NCBI GenBank assembly: GCA_050949085.1
Contig: JBMNFB010000012.1
Location: 1-18,209, forward strand
Source of the DNA: JBMNFB01 sp050949085
GTDB taxonomy: Bacteria; Bacillota; UBA994; UBA5500
Direction of reading: 5' to 3'
DNA length: 18,209 nucleotides
Shown here: piece by piece, positions 1 to 9,700 of the stretch
Numbering within the stretch: position 1 is the first letter of the stretch
Layout of the letters: each line of letters starts with the position of its first letter
Position numbers and translations under genes: made by a program
The notes under the pieces: generated by a model
What the model saw: the letters and a program-made list of their open reading frames with translations, nothing else
Database searches by the model: none
What the model was told of the DNA's origin: nothing

Positions 1-1074
1 CGGCGCGATCGCCGCCAAGGAGGCCATGGTCAAGCATAACTTGCAGGGGACCGTTCGCTATTACGGATGCCCGGCAGAAGAAACCCTGGTGGGCAAGGTG
101 TTCATGGTGCGCGACGGATTGTTCGATGATGTGGATATTTCTATGACCTGGCATCCGGGCACCGACAATGTCCTCTGGTCGGCCAGCTCCTTGGCGATGA
201 ACTCGGCCAAGTTCACTTTCCATGGGCGCTCTTCGCATGCGGCTGGTGACCCCGAAAACGGGCGCAGTGCTCTGGACGCCGTGGAGTTGATGAACGTCGG
301 TGCCAACTACCTGCGCGAGCACGTCTCTACCGACGCACGCATCCACTACGTGATCACCAACGGGGGTGGTGAGCCGAACGTGGTTCCTCCTATCGCCCAG
401 GTTTGGTATTACGTGAGGGCACCTAAGCGCAATCTGGTCGAAGAGATCTTCGTCCGCCTGAACAAGATCGCCGAAGGTGCCGCCTTGATGACCGAGACCA
501 GTTTCGATGTGCAGCTGCTCAGCGGCTGCCACAACACCCTGCATAATGACGTAGTCGGCGAGGTATTATTGGAGTCGATGCAAGCGGTGGGTGCGCCCCA
601 GTTCAGCCAAGAAGACCAAGAGTTCGCCGAGAAGCTGGCCGAGAGCTATCCCTCCGGGCATTACCAGAAGGCCATCGCCCAGCTCAAGGAGCGTCACGGG
701 GTCGATTTGGCAGGCAAATACCTGATGGATTTCGTGTCCGATAAGCTGGAAAAGGGCCAAGTTAGTGCCGGGGTCCACCGACGTCGGCGACGTCAGTTGG
801 GTCACCCCCTACTGCCCAATTCACGGTGGCCACCAATGCCATCGGCACTCCCGGCCATTCCTGGCAGTACGCCGCTTGCAGCGGCATGAGCATCGGCCAC
901 AAAGGCATGTTGGTGGCAGCCAAGGTACTCGGCCTGTCCGCTCTCAGGTTCCTGCAGCAGCCGGAGCTGATCGAACCGGCTAAGCAGGGCCTCAAGCAGG
1001 ACACCAAAGGCCAGTCTTACGTCTCTCCTCTCCCTGAGGGGCAAGAGCCGCCGCTGCATCAGCTCGGCCACTAA
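1..1074 (+). pseudogene. abgB: AbgB-like M20 amidohydrolase, 5'-truncated by the window edge and broken by two frameshifts
   Basis: M20 zinc peptidase/amidohydrolase related to AbgB, the subunit B of p-aminobenzoyl-glutamate hydrolase, a cytosolic enzyme that cleaves an amide bond. The reading frame is open from base 2, so the N-terminus lies outside the window. Visible family signatures are YYGCPAEE with the catalytic Glu, FMVRDGLFDDVD, TWHPG, GRSALDAVELM, the late block STDVGDVSWV, and IGTPGHSWQ followed by HKGMLVAAK. These blocks lie in three successive frames. The first shift falls between about 750 and 764, before PGSTDVGDVSWV. The second is at a run of five C at 805-809, where four would restore VTPTAQFTVATN. 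Both behave like single-base insertions. The last frame ends at the TAA at 1072-1074 after a family-like tail (YVSPLPEGQEPPLH). It is either a decayed gene or a gene with sequencing errors; as read it gives no full enzyme. The AbgB-family call is sure, the substrate is not. Confidence 0.85.
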
Positions 1075-1107
1075 GTGGGTTCTTGGGGACGGTTCCAAGA
1101 AACCACT
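1074..1107. repeat. REP-like palindromic repeat, copy 1 (GGGGACGG loop)
   Basis: A 34-base hairpin that begins on the last base of the abgB stop codon. The arms are AGTGGGTTCTTGG and CCAAGAAACCACT with one mismatch, around a loop read as GGACGGTT. A second copy lies at 13150-13184, also directly after a stop codon. Two stem pairs differ between the copies in a compensating way (G-C to A-T and C-G to T-A), so the folded form is conserved. Hairpins with a GGGGACGG core are, from memory, scattered in many Clostridia genomes, sometimes with REP-associated Y1 transposases; none is encoded here. Confidence 0.75.
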
Positions 1108-1126
1108 CTCCTCTTGGATCAATCAC

Positions 1127-1151
1127 CCCGCCGGTTTCCTCCGGCGGGTTT
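1127..1151 (+). terminator. Intrinsic terminator after abgB
   Basis: A perfect 8-bp GC stem, CCCGCCGG and CCGGCGGG, with a TTTCCT loop, followed by TTTGTG. The T-tract is short, so termination may be leaky. It ends the abgB transcript before the regulator gene. Confidence 0.75.
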
Positions 1152-1305
1152 GTGCACATCCTAGGCGATAGCAGGATGACTCCTCGCTCAAAGGTTTGAT
1201 TGCAGGCAACCTTAATGGCCAAGTTATTTTCGCTGAATAGCCCAATTCGCGCAGGGATAAGGCCCGAGATAGCAAAATATCATTCAGAGAAGGGAGGGGG
1301 TGGCG

Positions 1306-2736
1306 ATGAGCAGAATAGGAACGGATTTTCGCCTTTCTATTGACCACCGCGGTCTAGCCACTGTTGCTATGGTCAGTTTTTCTGGCTGGATGTTGGCATT
1401 CCCTTTCCAAGGCCAAGTACTGCTGGCGCTAGCAGCTGATTATGGGATGGAACTTCGTGCGTTGTTGTTTGGTTGTGTAGCCGCTCATCTCGTCGGCCTC
1501 TCTGCCGCCGGCTATCTGATCAAGACCATGCGTGGGGCCAAGAACCTGATGCTTTACGCCTGCGTGATTGGCGTCGCTTGCAGCTGCCTATTCTTTTTCG
1601 GCCCATCACTGGCCTGGTATGCTTTGCTGCTTGCCGGTGTGTTGGCCGGGATGTTTGTGGCAGCCTGGGGGTTTTATTATCGGGACTTCACGCCTCCGCC
1701 CGAACGGTTACAGACGGCTGCCGTAATTTTGATTTACTCCAACCTGCTGATGATCGGCGTGAACATGATGGCCTTGCATCTCTCGCCGGAAGCCGGCCTG
1801 GCTGCAGCCATTGCCTTATTGGTCTTTGCCTTCTTCTTCATCCTGGGATTGCCAGAACAGACACCCCCCACCCACGACTTCTCGGCAGCCCCATCTCCTG
1901 CGGCCGGCAAATCGACGAGCAGCTTGTGGTATCCACTGGGGTTGCTCTGCCTGTTTATCTTCGTGCTCACGATCAACTCTGGGCTGATGTATCAGGTGAT
2001 CAATCCGGCTTTTGCCCACCACCAGTGGCTGGTCAGCTGGTATTGGGCGGTTCCCTATGTCGCCGCACTGCAAATTCTGCGTCAGTTCCTGCAGGCCACA
2101 AATCGCGCGCTGTCGCTATACATCGCCATCGCCATGATCGGGTTGGCCTTTCTCTTCTTCATGACCTTGGACCGGTCAGCGCCTGCCTATCTGGTGGTAA
2201 ACACATTGATGATGGGTGCGTGTGGCATCTTCGATCTCTTCTGGTGGAGTATTCTGGGCGGAATGCTGGACTTGACCGAAAACCCGGCTCGGATTATGGG
2301 CTGGGGGCTATCCGCAAATGTGCTAGGCGTTTTGCTGGGGGGGATAATCGGCAGCGCCATCACTGGGCTGGAAAATCCACCGCTAGATCCTTCAGTTCTG
2401 GCCTTAGGCATCGCGATGATCGCCTTGATTATCCTGCCGCTGCTACACCAACGCTTGTCATCGCTGCTCAAGGATCATGCGTTCTTGACCTCCTTCTCCT
2501 CCCAGATCCCGCTGGAGCAGACAGCTGCCCCCAGCAGCGTGTTGTTGGCGGCAGAGTTGAGCGAACGGGAGCAGCAGGTGGTCGGTCTGTTGTCCCGGGG
2601 GTGCACCTATAAGCTGATCGCCGCCGAGCTCTATCTCAGTGAGAATACTGTCAAGACCCACGTCAAGAATGCTTACTCCAAGTTGGGGGTGAAGAACAGA
2701 ACTGAGCTGGTGAAGCTATTGATGGAGCAGACTTAG
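1306..2736 (+). CDS. LuxR-family transcriptional regulator with about 12 N-terminal transmembrane helices (MFS-like sensor)
   Basis: Membrane-bound regulator of about 476 residues. Residues 1 to about 400 form a run of hydrophobic helices (about 12) separated by short loops, one of them polar (residues ~185-205), resembling a major-facilitator fold. The last ~59 residues are a classical LuxR/GerE helix-turn-helix: LSEREQQVVGLLSRG, then KLIAAELYLSENTVKTHVKN, then KLGVKNRTELVKL. No receiver or autoinducer domain is present. I chose ATG 1306 because the AGGGAGG at 1291-1297 lies 8 bases before it; GTG 1300 in the same frame is too close to that site. Known members of this architecture, for example in Eggerthellaceae, often sit beside catabolic enzymes and are thought to sense a small molecule through the membrane part. 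The nearest candidate target is the upstream abgB-like gene; this is inference. The gene ends in its own terminator at 2833. Confidence 0.88.
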   Translation: MSRIGTDFRLSIDHRGLATVAMVSFSGWMLAFPFQGQVLLALAADYGMELRALLFGCVAAHLVGLSAAGYLIKTMRGAKNLMLYACVIGVACSCLFFFGPSLAWYALLLAGVLAGMFVAAWGFYYRDFTPPPERLQTAAVILIYSNLLMIGVNMMALHLSPEAGLAAAIALLVFAFFFILGLPEQTPPTHDFSAAPSPAAGKSTSSLWYPLGLLCLFIFVLTINSGLMYQVINPAFAHHQWLVSWYWAVPYVAALQILRQFLQATNRALSLYIAIAMIGLAFLFFMTLDRSAPAYLVVNTLMMGACGIFDLFWWSILGGMLDLTENPARIMGWGLSANVLGVLLGGIIGSAITGLENPPLDPSVLALGIAMIALIILPLLHQRLSSLLKDHAFLTSFSSQIPLEQTAAPSSVLLAAELSEREQQVVGLLSRGCTYKLIAAELYLSENTVKTHVKNAYSKLGVKNRTELVKLLMEQT

Positions 2737-2754
2737 GTGAGCCGCAGATGCTAG

Positions 2755-2797
2755 GGGCAATGGCCATTCTTTCTGCTGAAAGATTCGCTTTAGCGAT
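2755..2797. repeat. 43-bp dispersed repeat, copy A
   Basis: Begins GGGCAATGGCCATTCTTTCT and contains the perfect palindrome AATGGCCATT, a small hairpin CTTTC-TGCT-GAAAG and a second one TCGC-TTTA-GCGA. It matches copy B at 14657-14699 in 41 of 43 positions in the same orientation. A third, internally shortened copy is at 15794. It lies between the stop codon of the regulator gene and its terminator, so it is transcribed as part of that 3' UTR. Confidence 0.85.
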
Positions 2798-2832
2798 TGT
2801 AACAGCTGGTGCCGATAGAATAGGAGTTTATG

Positions 2833-2863
2833 AACACCTCACCCATTTCGGGTGAGGTGTTTT
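2833..2863 (+). terminator. Intrinsic terminator of the LuxR-MFS regulator gene
   Basis: A perfect 12-bp stem, AACACCTCACCC and GGGTGAGGTGTT, with loop ATTTC; the T-run TTTT at 2860-2863 overlaps the end of the stem. It isolates the regulator gene from the zinc-ribbon gene. Confidence 0.9.
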
Positions 2864-2872
2864 GATCCTTTA

Positions 2873-2904
2873 TGGCCGCTTTTGTGTGAAGACTTCAGCG
2901 GCCA
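2873..2904. promoter_or_regulatory. Inverted repeat upstream of the zinc-ribbon gene (possible operator)
   Basis: Perfect 8-bp arms TGGCCGCT (2873-2880) and AGCGGCCA (2897-2904) with a 16-base spacer that itself contains GAAG-A-CTTC. It is 60 bases before the gene start. It could be a protein binding site or an RNA hairpin; no clear -35/-10 pair was found around it. Confidence 0.35.
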
Positions 2905-2963
2905 GTCGTCATACCATTAAGCTAAGGCGATCTGTGCCCAGAAGTGGGGAAGGGGGAAAGCGT

Positions 2964-3650
2964 ATGTATTGTCCTAGCTGTAGCCCCGTTTCGCCAGGAG
3001 CTGATGATGCCAACTCATCCTGTAGTCGATCCCCGATTGTTGTGTTTGAGGAGGCAGAAGCTCCCATCCAGCTGGGAGGGGGAGGTGTGGGGTTTTCCAG
3101 TCGGATCAACGAACCAGGCTTTGTAGGATATCGCGGCCACTCCAGTCGCTGGCCTGCGGCCTTTTCCCTCGTTCTGGCAGCCGCCGCCACGGTCGGCTTT
3201 GCCCTAGCCGGTTCACTTCCTGGTTCGCGCCTGCAGAATCCACAGGCTCTCTATCTGGGCCTATTCGTGGCAGGCATGCTGGTGATCGTCGGACTGGTAC
3301 AAATTCGTAGTGGCAACCGCCGCCAGACATGGGATGGCACGATAGTGGATAAGCGGGTCGAGTTTCGCCGACAGGTTGACCATCAAACACAGCGGGAAAC
3401 CAGCCTCTGCATCTACACAGTGGGCGTGATCAGCGACAGTGGCCAGCTGCATACCATGCGATTTAAGAACGATGCCGCCCGCTATGGCTATTTTGCCCTG
3501 GGTGATCGCGTGCGCTATCATGGCGGCCTTGGCTCATACGAGAGATACGACAAATCCCAGGACAGGATCATCTTCTGCAACGTTTGTGGTGCGAGGGAGT
3601 TGATTTCCCAGGACTTCTGTTCCCGTTGTCGGTATCCGCTGCTCAAGTAG
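2964..3650 (+). CDS. Membrane protein with N- and C-terminal zinc ribbons, unknown function
   Basis: A 228-residue protein whose function I do not recognise. It opens with a zinc-ribbon half (MYCPSC, Cys3 and Cys6), followed by SSCSRS, where the fourth ligand expected near residue 23 is Ser, so this ribbon is incomplete. Two membrane helices follow at about residues 62-84 and 94-114, then a soluble beta-rich domain (WDGTIVDKRVEF to ALGDRVRYHGGLGSYERY). The end is a complete CxxC-x10-CxxC zinc ribbon at residues 205-222. The topology would place both ribbons on the same side of the membrane, probably the cytosol. I chose ATG 2964 because a purine-rich AGGGGGAAAG precedes it and the protein then starts with the ribbon; the longer frame upstream runs into the terminator. 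It lies 117 bases before the giant gene on the same strand with no terminator seen between them, so they may share a transcript. Confidence 0.8.
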   Translation: MYCPSCSPVSPGADDANSSCSRSPIVVFEEAEAPIQLGGGGVGFSSRINEPGFVGYRGHSSRWPAAFSLVLAAAATVGFALAGSLPGSRLQNPQALYLGLFVAGMLVIVGLVQIRSGNRRQTWDGTIVDKRVEFRRQVDHQTQRETSLCIYTVGVISDSGQLHTMRFKNDAARYGYFALGDRVRYHGGLGSYERYDKSQDRIIFCNVCGARELISQDFCSRCRYPLLK

Positions 3651-3767
3651 CCTGTGAAGCATTAGAGCAGTCAAGTGCTATTTCCCAATAGGAGGTCGAT
3701 GTATAGATCTACAGCAAGCGAGAAGAACGATGTGCTGGCAAGGATAGTAATCTGCGGAGGTGATGGC

Positions 3768-6700
3768 ATGAGAAGAAAAATGGGTGAGCGTTTAGTAGCT
3801 CTTTTGCTGGTCTTGACAATGCTGTTCCCTGGTGCGATTAGCGCAGCTGGGATCAATCGACTGCCTAGAACGCATGGGGAAGCGCTGGTTGGAATGCTGG
3901 AGAAACGTGACCTCCCCGAAACTGAGGAATCTTTGGCCCCCCCTGGGGAGTTGCCGGCTGAGCCGTCTGGCCCTGATCTGGCGGCGGGGCAGGGGGATCA
4001 ACAGGAGCCTGAAGAAGATCCCGACTCTGATTTGGATGATCACCCGGTGGAGGGCTCAGAGGAAGAACCGGGAGAACCGGCAGCTGACCCACAGGACCCG
4101 TCTGCACCAGGCGATGAATCGGGAGAGCCTCCTGCAGAAGAAGAGGCGGAAGCAGACGAGCCGGCGGGGGAGACTCCACAGGAGCCCGTCGGCGAGGTTG
4201 ACTATGACCCGTTAGATCCAGCTGGTGCACTGCCGGATCAGCAGCAATTGCTGGCAGAACAGCTGCTGGCGGAAATGGCGGCAATCGGTAGCGAAAGCAG
4301 CACAATCATCGTAAACGATATCGAAAAATACTGGCACGTCGACCAAGTGCTGCCCTTCAGCGCGTATCAGGAAGTAATAGTTGATTTGGGTGAAGCGTTG
4401 GGTGGCGTGGCAGCGCTGATCACGATGGAAGACGCCAGCGGTCAAGTTGTTGGGCTCAGCGACACGAAAATAAGCGGGTCCAACGGCTATATTACCGCTG
4501 CCTGGGCTGCGCCAGCCGGGTTGCGGCCAGGAGAGTACGCCCTGCGAGCCGTAGCCGATGGCACGGTTTTCCCTGGTTGGGACCATGAACTGGAGGTTAC
4601 CGATCAACTATTGGTGACGGGTCGATCCTGGCGGGGAGTGGACAGGGCCGCCTGGGTCGAAGGCGACGCGGCAGTGCTGATTGAAGTAACCGTCTTTGGA
4701 GCAGAGGATCCTGATGAGCTCAGTCTCACTCTTCAGCACCCTGATGACGGCGCCACGGTTTTTGTGCATACAGAAGGAGAGTGGCTGGGCAAAACCGCCC
4801 ACGGCGCATCCCACTTTGTCTATCGCCTGGAAGCTGTGGATGGATACCTGGCAGAGTCATCAGAGGTGCTCTATGATCTGGTGATTGAATCAGCTAATCA
4901 AGAGCCTTTGCTGACCGAGGCATATCAGGTGTGGACAGATTACGGCACGCGGTTCTCTCAGATTGAAATTGTGGACGCTGCCGTCGCCAAGATCTGCGCT
5001 GACCTGGTCAACTTTCCGGCGGGAGAGTATACGGTAAAGTTGGAGGCAGCAGATGAGTATTATAACTGGTACCCACTGGATGAGCGAACAGTGGATTATG
5101 ACGGTTCAGGCAGGCTGGTGCTGCAGTTTACTGACCAGGGCAAGCCGCTCTGCCTGACTGGGCGTTACAGCCTGTACTTCACTAGAGGCTCATTCGAGCT
5201 GTCGGAACAGTTCACGATCGAAAACAGCATCGCCTCACTGCCGGAGCGCTATGAAGCGGCTGTTCTGACAGACAGTAACACTGCCTCCCTTCAGGCTGGT
5301 CAGACAATTGAGGTTAGCGGGCACATCGCCAACCTGGGCCCTGGCCCCGTGCAACTGGAGTTGGTAGAGGTAGATGAGCTGGGCCGCGTGCAGCAGCGGG
5401 TGCCCGACCTGCAGCCGATGGCCATGGTGGCAAGCGTGGCCTATCACCCGCTGGCCTACCGTTTCATCAACTACTATCAGGTACAGGGCAGCTTTACGGT
5501 CCCTGCAGATTTATCTGAGGACCAGGATTATCGCTGGTTGATCACCTGCAACAACTTGAGCGGAGAGAGCCGCGGCTTGCTCTCACCTATCTCGATGCGT
5601 ACGGACGCGGCAACCGCTCCATCAATCTGGGAAATGACGGTTGTCGGCGCTCCTGTAAGCTCTGCTGAACAGAGTGGCGGGCACCAGGGGCCGCAGATGA
5701 CATACTCCATTGGTTTGGATACAACTTCTTTCATGGTCGGGATGTACGAACCACAGGGTATTGTCGATTTGGACCTGCTGACCGTGTCCCTGCAGGGCTC
5801 TGGCGGCAACAACGTTGGCAGCTTGCGCGCAGACTCGGTGGTCGGCGGCGTGGATGAGATCACCTGCCTGCTGGATATTGAGAGCCCGCTGCAAACCGGT
5901 AATTACCAACTGCTGGCAGCATACGGTGGTGAGCAGTTTGCTGCCGCGACCGTTAGGGTAGTGGAGCAGGCGTTCTTGATGGGCGATTGGTTCTATCACG
6001 TTGATGGGTTGCGCTGCTTTGCCAGTGACAGCAGTTTCACCCTCAGTTTCGACGCCGGGCTAAATATAGATCCCACAGATTTTGCAGTCACCTTGCGGCC
6101 GGCTGACGGTGGCGATGCCGTGGTGCCAGCTATCACATTCAGCCAAGATGGTCTGCGGTTGGACGTCAAATGCGACTCACCTGTCACTTTGAGTGGAGTC
6201 TACATGCTCCAACTGCAGTACGCTGGCCAACCAGCACAGACAGTTGACTACTCTGGAACAGTAGTTGATATCCTGCCACTGGCAATCTGTTTTGCCCCAT
6301 CAGGGAGGGTCATGCAGGTGATCACAGAGGACGGGCAGTATGTCCTTCAGGGCAGTGGATTCGCGGCCGGCAGCAGCTACACAGCGGTGTTTTATCGTGC
6401 CGCGGACCCCTTTGACCGCTTGGGCGGGGCTGTGCAGTTGACCAGACGAAGCGACAGCGAGCTGATCCTGGATGCGGCTGCTCTTCCCGCCGACTGGAAG
6501 GGGAAGAGTCAGGTCATGGTCGCTAGCGATGGCGTACCTTTGCCGGTGACCCAGGAGCTGACGGTGATCTTGCAGCCGTCAGAGTTGCCGGTGATCGATC
6601 CGATGGTGACCGTAAACGATGGTGCTGCCTTTACTTTTGAACCGCAAGTAACGGTGAGTGTCTCGCCCGGAACTTACAGCGAGATGCGCTATGCAGCCAG

Positions 6701-9700
6701 CCAGTCGGCTTTGGCCAACGCAAGTTATCAGCCGGTGAGCGGCAGCTTCAACTGGCAGCTGGGTGAAGAGTATGGCCAGAAGTACCTGTATCTGCAGTTT
6801 AGGGACTCTAGCGGGCGGGAGAAATTGCTCACTGCCAGCATTGAGTATATCAGCGCCGAGCTGCCTGAGCCGACCGGCTATGGGTTAAGTACGAGCTTGG
6901 TCTGCGACGGGCATCCGCTGACAATCTGGGTAAAGAGCAGTCAGCAGGTGCAAGTCACGGCCAGGCTGCTGGATGCAGGGGGCAACCCACTAGGTAGCGA
7001 ACTTACTCTGGCCCGTACAGGCCTGGAGTATGGCATCAGCACCTATTCGCGCACGCTGACCATCGCAGCTGACCAACATCAGCAGGTAGCGTCGGTGAAG
7101 TTGTCTCTGGAGGAGACGGCTACCGGGCGCACCTGGGAGCAGTCTCTGCCGCTTGGATATGAGTCCCGGTTATTCATCGCGCAAAGGCAGACTGAGATTC
7201 AGCGGGTCTATAGCCTCTTCGGTTCGTATGCCAAGCAGGCTGCGATCAATTACCGGTTTGTCGGTTCGCCCGACAAAGAGGCTGTGGCCATACTGACATA
7301 CGACACTGCAGATGCCAAATCCCTAACTGCCACCATTTCGCTGGCCGAAACCGTACCGGGCTCAGGTATTTATGAGGGCCAGGCTGACCTGCCCCACGGG
7401 GCTATCTACCTGGCGCGAGCGGATTACCAGTTGGCGAGTGAGATGCAGACCGAGAAAGTCAGTGAGGACCTTGGCCTACCGGTAGCGGCATCGCTGCAGT
7501 TCACTGAACTGCCCGGCGAAAGGGATTACGATGGGATGTTGATCAACCTGCAGTCCGCGGGAGGGCGGCTGAGCTATCAGGCGGAGCTTTCAGGGCACGA
7601 TCCTGTGCTGTTTAGCGACGTCCCGGCCGGGAACTATAGCTATTCGCTGAGCGACGAGCAAAGAGTTTATGCCAGCGGCGGTGTTCAGCTTACAGCCGGG
7701 GTAGCTGCCACATCCTCTCTAGCACAGGCGCTGCGGCCAGCGTCGCTAACCATCGATGTGGATGTCGCAGAGGTCACCGGTTATGTGCTCTGTGAGATCA
7801 GCCGTGATAACAGCAGCTGGAACGAGTATGTGCCTCTCGGTCAGACAATCACGGGCCTGGCTGTTGGCGATCAGGTGACCTATGCGGTGCAGATTAGATA
7901 TCCGGCTGACCTCACCTACTGGAGGCCTCAAAAGTCCGACCCGATCCCTATCAGTGAGGCAACCACGACAATCATTCACCGGCTAGAACCGATAACCCGG
8001 GTGAACATCAGCGGGCGGGTGCTAGACCAGTTGTATAAAGACGCAGGTAAGGACAAACCGGTAGCCGGAGCGACCGTCTATCTGCGACAACAGCTGGATA
8101 ACGATGGCACCAACGTCTACAACAATCAGAGCGTGACCACTGACGCAGAAGGACGATTTACCCTCTCAGTTTTCAGTGATGTGGGTGGCACTCTGCAGGT
8201 GAGCAAGCAAGGCTTTGAGAGCATTGAGTGCGAGCTGACCGCTGCAGAGTTGCTGGGCGGCGAGTTGGATGACTTGCAGCTGTGTTATCTGCATACGGGC
8301 TATCTGACACTTGATTTGGAAGTGGCAGCGGCGGTGCCGGAGGAAGAAGAGCAGAAGTTCGCGCTGGCATCCGATGACACGGCCTTCATTACCGCAGTGT
8401 ATCGCGCCGACGACAGCCCAGTTAATGGCACCTACAGCTATAGCGAGCAGAAGTTCCGCTTTCACAACAACCATGGCTTGCAGGCCGGCGATACTCTGAC
8501 AGTAGAGGTGTGGGCTGGCAACGGGCTGCAGCTGGTTGAGCGGGAATTCACCGTGCAGCTGGATGCACACCTTTCTGCCGGCATTGTTGCGCAAGCAGTT
8601 GCCCAGGGAGAAATTTACGGAACGGCCAAGGGTGCAGATGGGCATCCCGTATACACGCTGCTTTTTGACGCGCACAGCCGTAACCGGATGCAGATGTATT
8701 CTGGAGGCGCCTTCTCCACCCGTGATGCCAGGCTTGCCCCGGGCGAATACACGTTGGTCTTCCTCAGCGGCGACGATTTGCAGCGAGTGCAGCGCCTGAC
8801 CCGTTTGCAGCAGTTGGAGGATTTGCGCCTGACCGAGGGAGAGCACTACGCCATGCGCCGAGTCACGCTGGCACAAGGCTCTTTGGTTGAGTTGGAAGAG
8901 GTCGAAGTCCCAACAGTAACTGACGATGATTTGGGCTACTTGGCCGGTCAGGGAACGGGAATTGCCGTGAAGGCCAAGACACTGACTGACCCCCGCAAAC
9001 CGAGAGGTACAGTAACGCTGCGTTATACCTTGCCAGAGAGGCTGCAGCAGTTGGGCTTTGCAGTGGATGCAGTTGAGGTAAGGCTGCTTGAAGGTGAAGG
9101 CCAGGTGGTAAACTATGACTACTATCTGAACGGTCTCAAGGGTAGCACAAATTCCGATTTCTATATTTTGGCCTATGTAGAGGAAGCTGACAGCGGCTCG
9201 GGTGTGCTACAGTTTGAACTTGAGCTGCAAGGATTGAGTCAATCAAATGTCACCGCCAACGCCATTGTCACACGAGCGGGTGGGGGGCAGGTCTTGGAGA
9301 CTATTTACCAAGGGCCAGTCGATCTGCCGCTGTTGACTATCGTTTGCCCCGAGGAGGTGCTGGTTGGCTCTGGCACGCAAGTCGAGGTGCGTGGGGTTGG
9401 TTACATCGGCGAAACGGTCGAGATTTACGATAACGACATCCTGGTAGGAGAGGCGGTCACTGATCAGCGGGGACGTTGGCAAGCGCAGCTCAACTTGACT
9501 GAGCCTGACCTGCCAGGAACCCATCATCTGCAGGCCCGCATGCAGACAGGAGAGCAATCGCTTTCGGCCGTAGCCTATACCCAGGTGCTGCCGGCTGATT
9601 CGGTACGGGTAGAGGATGTCACAGTATGGCAGGGTGCGTTCAGCATGCGAACAGGCTTTGGGGCCAACCCTGTCGCCACGCCACTATCGTTCAACCCATC

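Noticed and set aside
750..825. Programmed frameshifting in abgB
   Set aside because: Two shifts close together are needed, no known abgB uses recoding, and one lies at a plain C-run, so mutation or read error is simpler.
1473..2612. Long + strand reading frame of 379 codons inside the regulator gene
   Set aside because: It overlaps a clear LuxR-MFS protein in another frame, has low-complexity Arg/Ser/Ala-rich content and no ribosome binding site.
2862..2963. Upstream extension of the zinc-ribbon protein
   Set aside because: It would begin inside the regulator's terminator and adds no recognisable sequence; ATG 2964 starts exactly at the CPSC ribbon and has a purine-rich site before it.
3651..3767. 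Riboswitch before the giant gene
   Set aside because: The leader has no conserved blocks of c-di-GMP or other classes that I can recognise, only two ribosome binding sites.
8166..8876. Minus-strand reading frame of 236 codons inside the giant gene
   Set aside because: It is antisense to a region with a clear domain protein, has no start signals, and the length is explained by the codon use of the sense gene.
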